Positions 16,903 through 24,923 are shown, numbered from the stretch's first letter. The stretch is 36,997 bases of DNA from Rubellimicrobium sp. (GCA_019454835.1 JACFNP010000034.1:1-36997), one strand, 5' to 3'. Notes: generated by a model from the letters alone, not told the origin. Made by a program: numbers and translations.

Positions 16903-17778
16903 TCAGGACGCCGCCACCTGCGCGGGCGTGATCGTCGCGCGCGCCTCGGGCGGGGTGGCGACATGCAGCGCCGCCGCCTTCTGCGCAAAGGCGCGGGCGG
17001 CGGGCAGCGCGTCGCCCGCATCCAGCCGCGCGGCCAGCGCGCCGATGAAGGCATCGCCTGCACCATGGCTGGACACCGCGCGCACGCGCGGCGCGGGCAG
17101 GTGGCGGGTGGTGCCGTCGTGCAGGACCAGCCCGCCCTCGCCCAGCGTGACGATCACCTGCGCGGGGCCGAGGGTGGCGAGGGCGCGCGCGGCGCCCTGC
17201 GGGTCGGAGAGATCGCGCTGGCCGAGATACTGCGCCGCCTCGACGCGGTTCACGACCAGAATGTCGGCCAGCGCCAGCAGCGCCCGGTCATCCACTCGCG
17301 CGGGCGCGGCGTTGAGGATGACGCGCACCCCTGCGGCGCGGGCGCGGGTCGCCGCCTGACGATTGGCGGCAGGCGGGATTTCGTTCTGCAACACGAGGCT
17401 CGTGCAGCCGGGGGGCAGCGTGATGCAGCCGTCATGCGCCAGATTCGCCGCCGAGACGATCACCGCGCCATAGGCGCCGCCCGCCTCGACCACGGCGACC
17501 GACATGCCCGAGGCGCCGCCAACCGCCTGCACCTGCCCGCGATCCACCCCGGCCGCGTCCAGCCCGACAAGCAGCACCTGCGCGAAACCGTCGGCGCCGA
17601 CGCGCCCGGCCATGTGCACGCGCGCCCCCATGCGGGCGGCGGCCACCGCCTGATTGCCGCCCTTGCCGCCGAAGGCATAGGCCACGGCGCTGCCGGTCAC
17701 GGTTTCATCGCGCGCGGGCAGGTGCGGGGCGTCCACCATCACGTCAAGATGCAGCGCCCCGCAGACCAGCACGCTCAT
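16903..17778 (-). CDS. PfkB-family sugar kinase (ribokinase-like), second copy
   Basis: ATP-dependent carbohydrate kinase of 291 residues. It has FGGKGGNQAVAAARMG near the N-terminus, NAAPAR in the middle, VNRVEAAQYLG where ribokinases have VNE, and HGAGDAFIGAL with the catalytic Asp. The Asn-Arg-Val-Glu variant and the Ser-His before GAGD differ from the first PfkB kinase of this locus, so the two probably take different substrates. 2-keto-3-deoxy sugar acid kinase activity is possible. The ATG at 17778 overlaps the isomerase stop by 4 bases (ATGA). It is the last gene of the unit gntR, isomerase, kinase and converges with the aldo/keto reductase gene. Confidence 0.87.
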   Translation of the reverse strand: MSVLVCGALHLDVMVDAPHLPARDETVTGSAVAYAFGGKGGNQAVAAARMGARVHMAGRVGADGFAQVLLVGLDAAGVDRGQVQAVGGASGMSVAVVEAGGAYGAVIVSAANLAHDGCITLPPGCTSLVLQNEIPPAANRQAATRARAAGVRVILNAAPARVDDRALLALADILVVNRVEAAQYLGQRDLSDPQGAARALATLGPAQVIVTLGEGGLVLHDGTTRHLPAPRVRAVSSHGAGDAFIGALAARLDAGDALPAARAFAQKAAALHVATPPEARATITPAQVAAS

Positions 17779-18743
17779 CGGTAGAGCGCCCCGGCCACGA
17801 CATGCAGCGCCGCCGCCGCATCCTGCCGGGCGATGGCCTCGGCCAGCGCCGCATCGCCGCGCAGGCGCCCGGCCGCCGCGCGCAGGCGTTCGGCCATGGC
17901 GACATTCGCCGCCGCCTCGGCCACCGGATCAAGGCCGCCGTGATCGGGGAAGGTGTCGAAATAGATCGCGCCCGCATAACCCTGCCGGTCGAGTTCGAGA
18001 AACAGCTCGACCGTCTGCACCGGATGGACCGAACCGACCATCAGCCCGTCGTCGCGCTTGCCGTAACCGTCGTTGAGATGGACGCCCAGCAGCCGCGCAT
18101 ATCGCGCGACCAGCGCCGCCGCCTGCGCCGGAATTTCATCGGCAAAGAGGACATGGCAGAAATCGAGCGCGACGCCGAGATTGGCGCGCCCGACCTCGCG
18201 GACCGCCAGCAGCGTCGTCGCCGCATCGGGCATCAGCGCATGGGCGCGCGGCTCATTCGGCTTGTATTCGATGGCGACGGGGATGTCGGGGGCATGGGCG
18301 CAGACCGCATCGAGCGCGGCGATCGTGTCGTCCCACATGCGGGCGTGATCGCCCTGGAAGGAATAATCGACGCCGTCCTGCCCCATCCACAGCGTCATCA
18401 CCCCCTGCCCCATCGCCGCCAGCGCATCCAGCCCGGCGCGGGTCATGTCGATGGCCTTCTGGCGCAGGCGGCGGTCGGGGTTGGTGAAGGCACCAAGGCG
18501 AAAGCCGGGGTCGGTGTAATAGCGCATCGCCACGCCGTTCAGCACCAGCCCGGCATCACCCAGCGCACGCGACAGCATGGCGGGACTCTGGCCCGCGAAA
18601 TGGTCGGGATAGTTCAGGTCGGCGGCATCGAGGCCCGCCACCGTTCCGGCGCGCGCGATCAGGTCGGGCGTCGAGGCGCCGGCGGGCAGGCCGTGGCGAA
18701 AGGCGTTCAGGCGCGCGGCATAGAGCGGGCGGGTATCGAGCAT
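17775..18743 (-). CDS. Sugar isomerase/epimerase-like TIM-barrel protein (AP-endonuclease 2 family)
   Basis: Cytosolic metal-dependent sugar isomerase or epimerase of 322 residues. The expected ligands are seen as Glu in VAIEYKPNEPRAH, Asp and His in GVALDFCHVLFADE, and His in LGVHLNDGYGKRD, followed by YFDTFPDHGG. The family includes L-rhamnose isomerase, tagatose epimerase, IolE and IolO-type epimerases; I cannot place it more finely. The start ATG 18743 (MLDTRPLYAARLN) has GAGGA 5 bases upstream. A much longer open frame continues upstream through the GntR gene in another phase and is a composition artefact. It lies 1 base after the GntR stop and overlaps the kinase gene by 4 bases, a tight operon. 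Confidence 0.88.
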   Translation of the reverse strand: MLDTRPLYAARLNAFRHGLPAGASTPDLIARAGTVAGLDAADLNYPDHFAGQSPAMLSRALGDAGLVLNGVAMRYYTDPGFRLGAFTNPDRRLRQKAIDMTRAGLDALAAMGQGVMTLWMGQDGVDYSFQGDHARMWDDTIAALDAVCAHAPDIPVAIEYKPNEPRAHALMPDAATTLLAVREVGRANLGVALDFCHVLFADEIPAQAAALVARYARLLGVHLNDGYGKRDDGLMVGSVHPVQTVELFLELDRQGYAGAIYFDTFPDHGGLDPVAEAAANVAMAERLRAAAGRLRGDAALAEAIARQDAAAALHVVAGALYR

Positions 18744-18744
18744 G

Positions 18745-19485
18745 TCATCCTCGGGAAAACAGGTCCGGGCGTTCCTGCGCCAGCGGTTCGAGCTGCGCAA
18801 GCAGGCGACCCAGATGCAGCCGCGTCGCCTCGCGCGCGGCGACCGGGTCGCGTGCGGCAAGCGCGGCATGGATGGCGCGATGTTCGGCAATGGTGGCGGC
18901 AAGGCGGCCCGGTTCGGGCAGAAGCAGGCGGCGCGCGCGGTCGACATGCACCCAGGCGGTGCGACTGAACCGCGCCAGCCGGGGAAAGCCGGTCGCGTCC
19001 AGCACCAATTCGTGAAAGGCGGCGTCGGCGACGTAAAAGCGGGGGTGGTCGCCCGCGGCCTGCGCGGCCTCCTGTTCGGCGAGGTTGTCGGCGAGCGCGG
19101 CCAGCAGCGCCGCATCCGCGACCGGCGCCACCCGTTCGGCGGCGTGAAGTTCCAGCGCCTCGCGCAGGAAGGCGCCCTCGCGCACCTTCTCCATCGAAAG
19201 CCGCGCGACATAGCTGCCCGACTGCGGGCGGATTTCGACCAGACCCTCGGCGGCCAGCCGGGCCAGCGCCTCGGAGACCGGGCTGCGCGAGACCCCGAGC
19301 TGGGCACAGATGTCGCGCTTGCCCAGCCACATGCCGGGGCGGCAGCGCAGATCGAGAATCGCCGTGCGCAGGCTTTCGGTGCAGCGCCGCGCCAGCGTGC
19401 CGTCGAACCCGGCAAGCGGCGGCAGGCGCGGCAGCTTCGGGCTGCCGTCGGGCGCTTGCGATCCGGCGCGATCCGTATCATTCAT
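18745..19485 (-). CDS. GntR-family transcriptional regulator, FadR subfamily (FCD domain)
   Basis: DNA-binding regulator of 246 residues. Residues about 30-95 form the winged helix-turn-helix (SLRTAILDLRCRPG, then DICAQLGVSRSPVSEALARL and GLVEIRPQSGSYVA). Residues about 100-235 form an FCD ligand-binding domain, with metal-binding positions in FYVADAAFHELVL and EHRAIHAAL. FCD proteins bind sugar acids or other small carboxylates and usually repress. The likely ATG is 19485 (MNDTDRAG). It has no Shine-Dalgarno sequence, and the candidate operator directly abuts it, so the mRNA is probably leaderless or very short-leadered and autoregulated. It heads the operon with the isomerase and the second PfkB kinase and probably controls the whole 5.7-21.1 kb locus. 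Confidence 0.92.
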   Translation of the reverse strand: MNDTDRAGSQAPDGSPKLPRLPPLAGFDGTLARRCTESLRTAILDLRCRPGMWLGKRDICAQLGVSRSPVSEALARLAAEGLVEIRPQSGSYVARLSMEKVREGAFLREALELHAAERVAPVADAALLAALADNLAEQEAAQAAGDHPRFYVADAAFHELVLDATGFPRLARFSRTAWVHVDRARRLLLPEPGRLAATIAEHRAIHAALAARDPVAAREATRLHLGRLLAQLEPLAQERPDLFSRG

Positions 19486-19499
19486 ACTGACATGTTAGC
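19486..19499. promoter_or_regulatory. Candidate GntR operator, copy 3 (autoregulatory)
   Basis: ACTGACATGTTAGC, with the palindromic core CTGACATGTTAG (10 of 12 positions symmetric). It starts at the base next to the GntR start codon and is 58 bases before the dehydratase gene on the other strand. With copies 1 and 2 the consensus is about GCTGACATGTTAGC. Confidence 0.7.
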
Positions 19500-19557
19500 T
19501 GGCGATCCGCCCCTGTCAATCGGCACGGGCGCGCGCCACAACCGGGAACAGGACCAC

Positions 19558-21072
19558 ATGACCGCGCCGCGATACATCCGCCTCGATCCTGCCGACAACC
19601 TTGTCGTCGCACTTGCCAACCTGCCCGAGGGCGAGATGGTCGAGGGCGTCACCCTGACCGCCAGGGTGCCGCGCGGCCACAAGATCGCCACCCGCGCCAT
19701 TGCGCCGGGTGAAAACCTGTTGCGCTACGGCCAGATCATCGGCGTGGCGACCCGGCCCGTCGCGCCGGGCGACCATGTCCACAGCCACAATCTCGGCATG
19801 GGGGCGCATGATACCGATTACGCCCATGCCACCGAGGCGCAGCCGCTGTCGCTGCCCGTCGAGGCCCGCGAATTCATGGGCCATGCGCGCGGTGACGGGC
19901 AGGTGGGCACGCGCAACTATCTGGGAATCCTGACTTCGGTGAACTGTTCGGGGTCGGTGGCGCGCTTCATCGCCGACGAGGTCGAGCGGCAGGGCTGGCT
20001 GGCCGATTATCCGAACATCGACGGCGTGGTGCCGATCGCGCATGGCATGGGCTGCGGCATGTCGAACCGCGACGAGGGCTATGCGACCCTGATGCGGACG
20101 ATCCGGGGCTATGCCCGCAACCCCAATTTCGGCGCGGTGCTGCTGGTCGGGCTGGGCTGCGAGGTGATGCAGGTGCCCGACATCATCGCCGAGGGCGCGC
20201 TGCGCGGCGACGGGCTGTTTCGCACCATGACCATCCAGGAGGAGGGCGGCACGCGGCGCACTGTCGAGCGCGGCGTCGCCATGCTGCGCGAGATGGCGCC
20301 CGAGGCGAACCGCGCCCGGCGCGCGCCCGCGCCGGTCTCGGCGCTGTGCGTCGCGCTGCAATGCGGCGGCTCGGACGGCTATTCGGGGATCACCGCGAAC
20401 CCGGCGCTGGGCCATGCCAGCGACCTGCTGGTTGCCCATGGCGGCACGACGATCCTTGCCGAGACGCCGGAAATCTATGGTGCCGAACATCTGCTGACGC
20501 GGCGCGCGGTCAGTCGCGCGGTTGGCGAGAAGCTGGTCGCGCGCATCCGCTGGTGGGAGAACTACACCGCCGCGCGCGGCGCCGAGATGGACAACAACCC
20601 CTCGCCGGGCAACAAGCTGGGCGGGCTGACCACGATCCTCGAGAAATCGCTGGGCGCGGCGGCCAAGGGCGGGCGGGCGCCGCTGAGCGACGTGCTGCTG
20701 TATGGCGAGCCTGCCCGCGAGAAGGGTTTCCTGTTCATGGACAGCCCCGGCTATGATCCGGTCTCGGTCACCGGACAGGTCGCCTCGGGGGCCAATCTGG
20801 TCTGCTTCACCACCGGGCGCGGGTCGGTGTCGGGCTACAAGCCGGTGCCCTGCGTGAAACTTGCGACCAACAGCGAGATGTTCGCGCATATGTCCGAGGA
20901 CATGGACATCAACTGCGGCGACATCGTCTCCGACGGGGTCACGCTTGAGGAAAAGGGCCGCGAGATTTTCGAGACCTGGATTCGGGTGGCCTCGGGTCAG
21001 GCGACGAAATCCGAGACGCTGGGCTTTGGCGGCGCCGAATTCGTGCCGTGGAACATCGGCGCGGTGATGTAG
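19558..21072 (+). CDS. Altronate dehydratase family (UxaA/GarD-type) sugar-acid dehydratase
   Basis: Iron-dependent dehydratase that turns an aldonate into a 2-keto-3-deoxy acid. The product has 504 residues, the full two-part length. An N-terminal SAF domain (about 1-95, including VTLTARVPRGHKIATRAI) is followed by the catalytic part with GDGQVGTRNY, VNCSGSV, CGGSDGYSGITANPALG, DNNPSPGNKLGGLTTILEKS and GRGSVSGYKPVPCVK, all family hallmarks. Members act on D-altronate, D-galactarate, L-fuconate or L-galactonate type acids; sequence alone does not choose. ATG 19558 has AGGA 4 bases upstream. It is a single rightward unit opposite gntR. Its TAG stop coincides with the left end of the 218-bp duplication. 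Confidence 0.92.
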   Translation: MTAPRYIRLDPADNLVVALANLPEGEMVEGVTLTARVPRGHKIATRAIAPGENLLRYGQIIGVATRPVAPGDHVHSHNLGMGAHDTDYAHATEAQPLSLPVEAREFMGHARGDGQVGTRNYLGILTSVNCSGSVARFIADEVERQGWLADYPNIDGVVPIAHGMGCGMSNRDEGYATLMRTIRGYARNPNFGAVLLVGLGCEVMQVPDIIAEGALRGDGLFRTMTIQEEGGTRRTVERGVAMLREMAPEANRARRAPAPVSALCVALQCGGSDGYSGITANPALGHASDLLVAHGGTTILAETPEIYGAEHLLTRRAVSRAVGEKLVARIRWWENYTAARGAEMDNNPSPGNKLGGLTTILEKSLGAAAKGGRAPLSDVLLYGEPAREKGFLFMDSPGYDPVSVTGQVASGANLVCFTTGRGSVSGYKPVPCVKLATNSEMFAHMSEDMDINCGDIVSDGVTLEEKGREIFETWIRVASGQATKSETLGFGGAEFVPWNIGAVM

Positions 21073-21097
21073 GCGCAGGCCCTGCGCCGGGCGGAGT

Positions 21098-21288
21098 TCA
21101 GGCCGCAAGGTTGCGCACCGTTTCGGCAAGCGCGCTCAGCGAGAACGGCTTGGGCAGGAAGACCGCGCCGGGGATGCGGGCGCGGCGGTCCGAGCGCCCT
21201 TCGTCGGCATAGCCCGAGACGAAGATCACCCGGGTCTCGGGGCGGTCTGCCAGCGCCTCGCGCACCCAGGTCGGGCCGTCCTTGCCGG
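21098..21288 (-). pseudogene. Remnant of the CckA receiver-domain end
   Basis: In the frame of the duplicated copy, this stretch encodes the last 63 residues of the kinase, from GKDGPTWVREALADRPETRV to VRNLAA and a stop. It begins 8 residues after the place of the phospho-acceptor Asp, which it lacks. It has no start codon or ribosome binding site and no kinase part, so it should not make a working protein. Confidence 0.85.
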
Positions 21289-21289
21289 A

Positions 21290-21306
21290 GCCGCAGTTCC
21301 TGCGGC
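21290..21306 (-). terminator. Hairpin after the cckA stop codon
   Basis: GCCGCAG and CTGCGGC pair (7 bp) around TTC, 10 bases beyond the cckA stop on the leftward strand. The duplicated copy at 21072-21088 has GGCGCAG and CTGCGCC, the same stem with one pair swapped. No T-run follows, so it may protect the mRNA end rather than terminate by itself. Confidence 0.5.
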
Positions 21307-21315
21307 GGGCGGAGT

Positions 21316-23655
21316 TCAGGCGGCAAGGCTGCGCACCGTTTCGGCAAGCGCGCTCAGCGAGAACGGCTTGGGCAGGAAGACGGCGCCGGGGATGCGGGCG
21401 CGATGGTCCGAGCGCCCTTCGTCGGCATAGCCCGAGACGAAGATCACCCGGGTCTCGGGGCGGTCTGCCAGCGCCTCGCGCACCCAGGTCGGGCCGTCCT
21501 TGCCGGGCATGATCACGTCCGAAAGGAAGATGCCGACCCGCAGGTCCGGGTCGGCGAGCAGCGCGAGCGCGGCTTCGGCGCTGTCGGCCTCGATGACGGT
21601 ATGGCCGCGCAGGCGCAGGGCGCGGGCGGCGAAGGCGCGGACGGGGGCCTCGTCCTCGACCAGGAGGATGGTGCAGGGCGGCGCGGCGGGTCGCGGCGCA
21701 TCGGCGGGCGCAGCCACGCCGGGCGCGGCCGGTCGGTCGCGGCTGGCCGGGAACCAGAGGCTGAAGGTCGTCCCGACGCCGGGTTCCGAGTCGACGAAGA
21801 TGAAGCCGCCGGTCTGCTTCACGATGCCGTAGGCGGTCGAGAGGCCGAGGCCGGTCCCCTCGCCCACGCGCTTGGTCGTGTAGAAGGGTTCAAAGATCTG
21901 GCCGATCCGTTCGGGCGGGATGCCCGCGCCGTGGTCGATGACCCGGATCACGACGTGATCGCCCGCAGGCACGCGGGCGCGGTCGCGTTCCAGCGGCCGG
22001 TCGAGGTGGCGGTTTTCGGTCTCGATCCTGATTTCGCCGCCCTCGGGCATGGCGTCGCGCGCGTTCACCACGAGGTTCATGATGACCTGTTCGAGCTGGC
22101 GCGGGTCGGCCCGGACGGGCCGGAGCGACGGGTCGTGTTCGAGCACGAGATGCACTTTCTCGCCCACGAGGCGGTTCAGGAGATGGGCGAGATCGGCCAG
22201 CGTGTCGCGCAGGTCGAGCACTTCGGGGGCAAGGCTCTGCTTGCGCGAGAAGGCAAGCAACTGGCCGACCAGGCCCGCCGCACGATTGGCGTTCTGGCGG
22301 ATCTGGGCCAGGTCGGGCCAGTCGGGGTCGCTGTCGTCGCGCCGGTGGATGAGCAGGTCGCAATGCCCCGAGATCGCGGTCAGCAGGTTGTTGAAATCAT
22401 GCGCGATCCCGCCCGCAAGCTGGCCGATCGCCTCCATCTTCTGGCTCTGGACGAACTGGGCCTCGAGCGTCTTGTATTCGGTGACATCGTTCAGGATCGC
22501 AAGGACATGCCGCCCGCCGCCGCTGCCGTCCGGCGTGTCGCCGGGGTTGTCGCCGGGGTCACCGGCGGGGCTGAGCGTGACGCGCAGGAACAGGTCGCGG
22601 TGGGCGCCGGTGCCGCGCAGGAACTGCGCCTGTTCGTCACCCCGGCCTTCGGCGGCGTCGCGCAGCCATTCGGCCACCGGACGACCCGGCCCCTCGACCA
22701 GGTCGGCAAAGCGCGTCGCCGGGCCGATCACCATCGGCAGCAGGGCGCGCGCTTCGGGATTGGCGGCGCGGATCAGCCCGTCGGGCGCCAGAAGCAGGAG
22801 CGGAATCGGCAGCGCGCCGACCCTGTCCCAATCCGCAGCCTCGGGGGCGGCAGCGCCGGGCAGAAGATAGATCTCGCGGCGCCCGGCGCTGCCCTCGACC
22901 ACGGCGACGAGGCATGAGAGCGGCCCGGTAGCCGCCTTGAGCAGATGCCGCCTGCCGTTTTCGACCGGCAGGTCGGCGAAGACATCGCGCAGGTCGTGGA
23001 CCCGTTCGCCGATCAGGCGTCGCAGTGCCGCGTTCATGCACAGGATCGTGCCGCCCGGCCCCGCCGTCAGGAAGGGCAGCGCGATGTCGTCGCGCGGCGC
23101 GGCGCGGCGTTCGGGGCGCGCCAGCCGCCACAGGAACAGGCCCGCCCCGAGCGGCACGACCGACACGCCAAGCGGGCCGTGCCGCGTCATCATGTCCTCG
23201 CGCGCCGATCCCTGCGCCAGCGCCCGCGCCTGCAGATTGCGCGCGGTGGCCGCCGGGTCGGCAAAAATGCGGGCGAGCATCGTCCCCACCACGGGCGCCG
23301 GATCGCCAGAGTCGTCCGCGTCCTGCGCGGCGCGGTTGCGCCAGCGGATCGCCCCGGCGGCATCGGCAACCAGCGCCGGTCCCGATTCGGCCGCGAGCAT
23401 GGCGCGCGCCCCGCCGAGAACCAGCCGCTGCCGCAACAGCCGCCCGGTGCCGCGCGCCGCCATTATCAGCGCGCCCGCGAGCAGCACCAGCCCGGCCACC
23501 ACCGCCGGGCGCGGCAGACCGGAATCGCCCGCCAGCACCGCCAGTACCAGCAGCGTCGCGGCGCCGAGCAGCAACAGCGCCAGCGACATGACCGACCGGG
23601 CGCCCCGGCCCCCGTCGCCCTGCCCCGCTGCCATGGCTGCCCCGAACTGCGTCAC
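21316..23655 (-). CDS. cckA: Hybrid sensor histidine kinase CckA
   Basis: Membrane kinase and phosphatase at the top of the CckA-ChpT-CtrA phosphorelay, which in Rhodobacterales controls motility and gene transfer agents. The 779-residue product has two N-terminal membrane segments (about 23-42 and 50-67), two poorly conserved PAS-like regions (about 75-190 and 290-390), a HisKA domain with the phospho-acceptor His419 in GGIAHDFNNLLTAISGH, an ATPase domain with NLVVNARDAMPEGG and GEGTGLGLSTAYGIV, and a C-terminal receiver with Asp713 in LSDVIMPGKDG and the lysine of LPKPFS. The start is GTG 23655. The sequence after residue 715 is duplicated downstream. A CtrA-like site lies upstream. Confidence 0.9.
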   Translation of the reverse strand: MTQFGAAMAAGQGDGGRGARSVMSLALLLLGAATLLVLAVLAGDSGLPRPAVVAGLVLLAGALIMAARGTGRLLRQRLVLGGARAMLAAESGPALVADAAGAIRWRNRAAQDADDSGDPAPVVGTMLARIFADPAATARNLQARALAQGSAREDMMTRHGPLGVSVVPLGAGLFLWRLARPERRAAPRDDIALPFLTAGPGGTILCMNAALRRLIGERVHDLRDVFADLPVENGRRHLLKAATGPLSCLVAVVEGSAGRREIYLLPGAAAPEAADWDRVGALPIPLLLLAPDGLIRAANPEARALLPMVIGPATRFADLVEGPGRPVAEWLRDAAEGRGDEQAQFLRGTGAHRDLFLRVTLSPAGDPGDNPGDTPDGSGGGRHVLAILNDVTEYKTLEAQFVQSQKMEAIGQLAGGIAHDFNNLLTAISGHCDLLIHRRDDSDPDWPDLAQIRQNANRAAGLVGQLLAFSRKQSLAPEVLDLRDTLADLAHLLNRLVGEKVHLVLEHDPSLRPVRADPRQLEQVIMNLVVNARDAMPEGGEIRIETENRHLDRPLERDRARVPAGDHVVIRVIDHGAGIPPERIGQIFEPFYTTKRVGEGTGLGLSTAYGIVKQTGGFIFVDSEPGVGTTFSLWFPASRDRPAAPGVAAPADAPRPAAPPCTILLVEDEAPVRAFAARALRLRGHTVIEADSAEAALALLADPDLRVGIFLSDVIMPGKDGPTWVREALADRPETRVIFVSGYADEGRSDHRARIPGAVFLPKPFSLSALAETVRSLAA

Positions 23656-23706
23656 GCCATCCCCGCATCCGCATGTTGCTGTCGGCTCGGTTCTGGCACG
23701 GATTCG

Positions 23707-23722
23707 CTAAGAGCGGGTTAAC
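23707..23722. promoter_or_regulatory. CtrA-box-like sequence upstream of cckA
   Basis: CTAA, 7 bases, then TTAAC, differing at one base from the CtrA consensus TTAA-N7-TTAA(C). It lies 52-67 bases before the cckA start, inside the 107-base gap after the RsmB-like gene. A CtrA site here would give feedback from CtrA to its own kinase. Confidence 0.45.
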
Positions 23723-23762
23723 GGCTGACGGGGCCTGCACCGGAAATCAGCCCCGGATCGGG

Positions 23763-24923
23763 TTACGTTTTCTTCATGACTGCAAGATAGAACCCGTCGC
23801 CATGCAGACCAGGCAACCACAGATGCGAATCGGCGACACGCCAGCCGCCCTCCGCCGCAAGGGCGGCGACGCGGGCGTTGTTTTCCTTGTCCAGAACGGA
23901 ACAGGTCATCCAGGCCAGCACGCCACCGGGCGCGACCAGCGCCGCCGCCTCGGCCATGATTCGCGCCTGCAGGGCGACCAGTTCCTCCAGGCGCTCCGGC
24001 GTCAGCCGCCATTTCGCGTCGGGCGTGCGCCGCCAGGTGCCGCTGCCCGAACAGGGCGCATCGACGATGACCATGTCGAAGGGCGCCTCGCGCGCGGGGG
24101 CGGGCAGGATGCGGATGTCGGCCCGCGCGCGGGCCGCGCGCGCCGGGATGTCGCCCATCCGCGCCGGGTCGGCATCATGGGCGAACACCGGCCCGCCGGT
24201 CAGCGCCGCCACCGCCAGCGCCTTGCCGCCGCCACCCGCGCAATGGTCCAGGATGCGCATCCCCGGCACCAGCGGCAGCCGCAGCACCGCCGCCTGCGGG
24301 GCGGCGTCCTGCAACTCGACCATGCCGTCCGCCCAGGCGCGCGTCTGCCGCAGCTTTTGCGCACGCGCCGTCACCTCAAGCGCGGTTGCAACCTCGTGAT
24401 GCGGGCGCGTGGCGATATCCTCGGTCGCCAGTGCCTGCGCGGCGGCCTCGCGCGATGCCTGCGCCAGGTTCACCCGCAGCCACAGCGGCGCGCGCCCGCG
24501 CTGCGCGGCACCGATCCGCGCCGCAGCGTCCGCGCCATGCTGCGCCACCAGACGCGACCAGACCCAGTCCGGCAGATCGGCGCGCACCGCCTCGGGCGCC
24601 CCGTCAAGACGGCCCTGCCCCTCACCCGCCTGCAGGGGCGCGGGCGCATGGCCCTCGCCGGTGAACAATGCGCCCGGATCGGTGCCGTCCAGCACCAGCG
24701 CGCCGATCATCAGCGCGCGGCCGGTGTCGCCGCCGCCGACCCGTGCCGCCGACCGCCTGCGGCGCAGGGCGTCGTGGACGTGATCGCGCACCGCCCGCCG
24801 GTCGGCGGACCCGGCATAGCGCGCCCCGCGCGCCCAGCGGATCAGCGCCTGCTCCGACGGCATCCCGGCGATGATCGCATCAAGGCAGCCGATCGCCGCC
24901 TGCACGCGGGCGCCGGGGGTCAT
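23763..24923 (-). CDS. RsmB/NOP-family RNA (cytosine-C5) methyltransferase
   Basis: S-adenosylmethionine-dependent methyltransferase that probably makes m5C in rRNA. The 386-residue product has a NusB-like or RsmB N-terminal domain (about 1-140) and a Rossmann methyltransferase domain. The latter has the cofactor loop DHCAGGGGKALA, Cys291 in DAPCSGSGTW (motif IV) and Cys341 in MTCSVL (motif VI, the catalytic nucleophile). It matches RsmB in outline but is shorter than the E. coli protein (about 430 residues), so the exact target nucleotide is uncertain. It lies 27 bases after guaB on the same strand and 107 bases before cckA, so the three may form one leftward unit with an internal promoter for cckA. 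Confidence 0.9.
   Translation of the reverse strand: MTPGARVQAAIGCLDAIIAGMPSEQALIRWARGARYAGSADRRAVRDHVHDALRRRRSAARVGGGDTGRALMIGALVLDGTDPGALFTGEGHAPAPLQAGEGQGRLDGAPEAVRADLPDWVWSRLVAQHGADAAARIGAAQRGRAPLWLRVNLAQASREAAAQALATEDIATRPHHEVATALEVTARAQKLRQTRAWADGMVELQDAAPQAAVLRLPLVPGMRILDHCAGGGGKALAVAALTGGPVFAHDADPARMGDIPARAARARADIRILPAPAREAPFDMVIVDAPCSGSGTWRRTPDAKWRLTPERLEELVALQARIMAEAAALVAPGGVLAWMTCSVLDKENNARVAALAAEGGWRVADSHLWLPGLHGDGFYLAVMKKT

Larger units (their letters stand above)
21071..21506. repeat. Head-to-tail 218-bp tandem duplication of the cckA 3' end
   Basis: Copy 1 is 21071-21288 and copy 2 is 21289-21506. Over the coding part I count 5 differences: two are silent, one gives Asn/Ser, and two in one codon give Arg/His. 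Copy 2 is the end of the intact kinase gene and copy 1 is a detached remnant. Each copy starts with a hairpin (21072-21088 and 21290-21306). Confidence 0.92.

Noticed and set aside
21071..21506. The cckA-tail duplication as attachment sites of an integrated island
   Set aside because: The two copies are directly adjacent, so nothing lies between them; no integrase gene is present.
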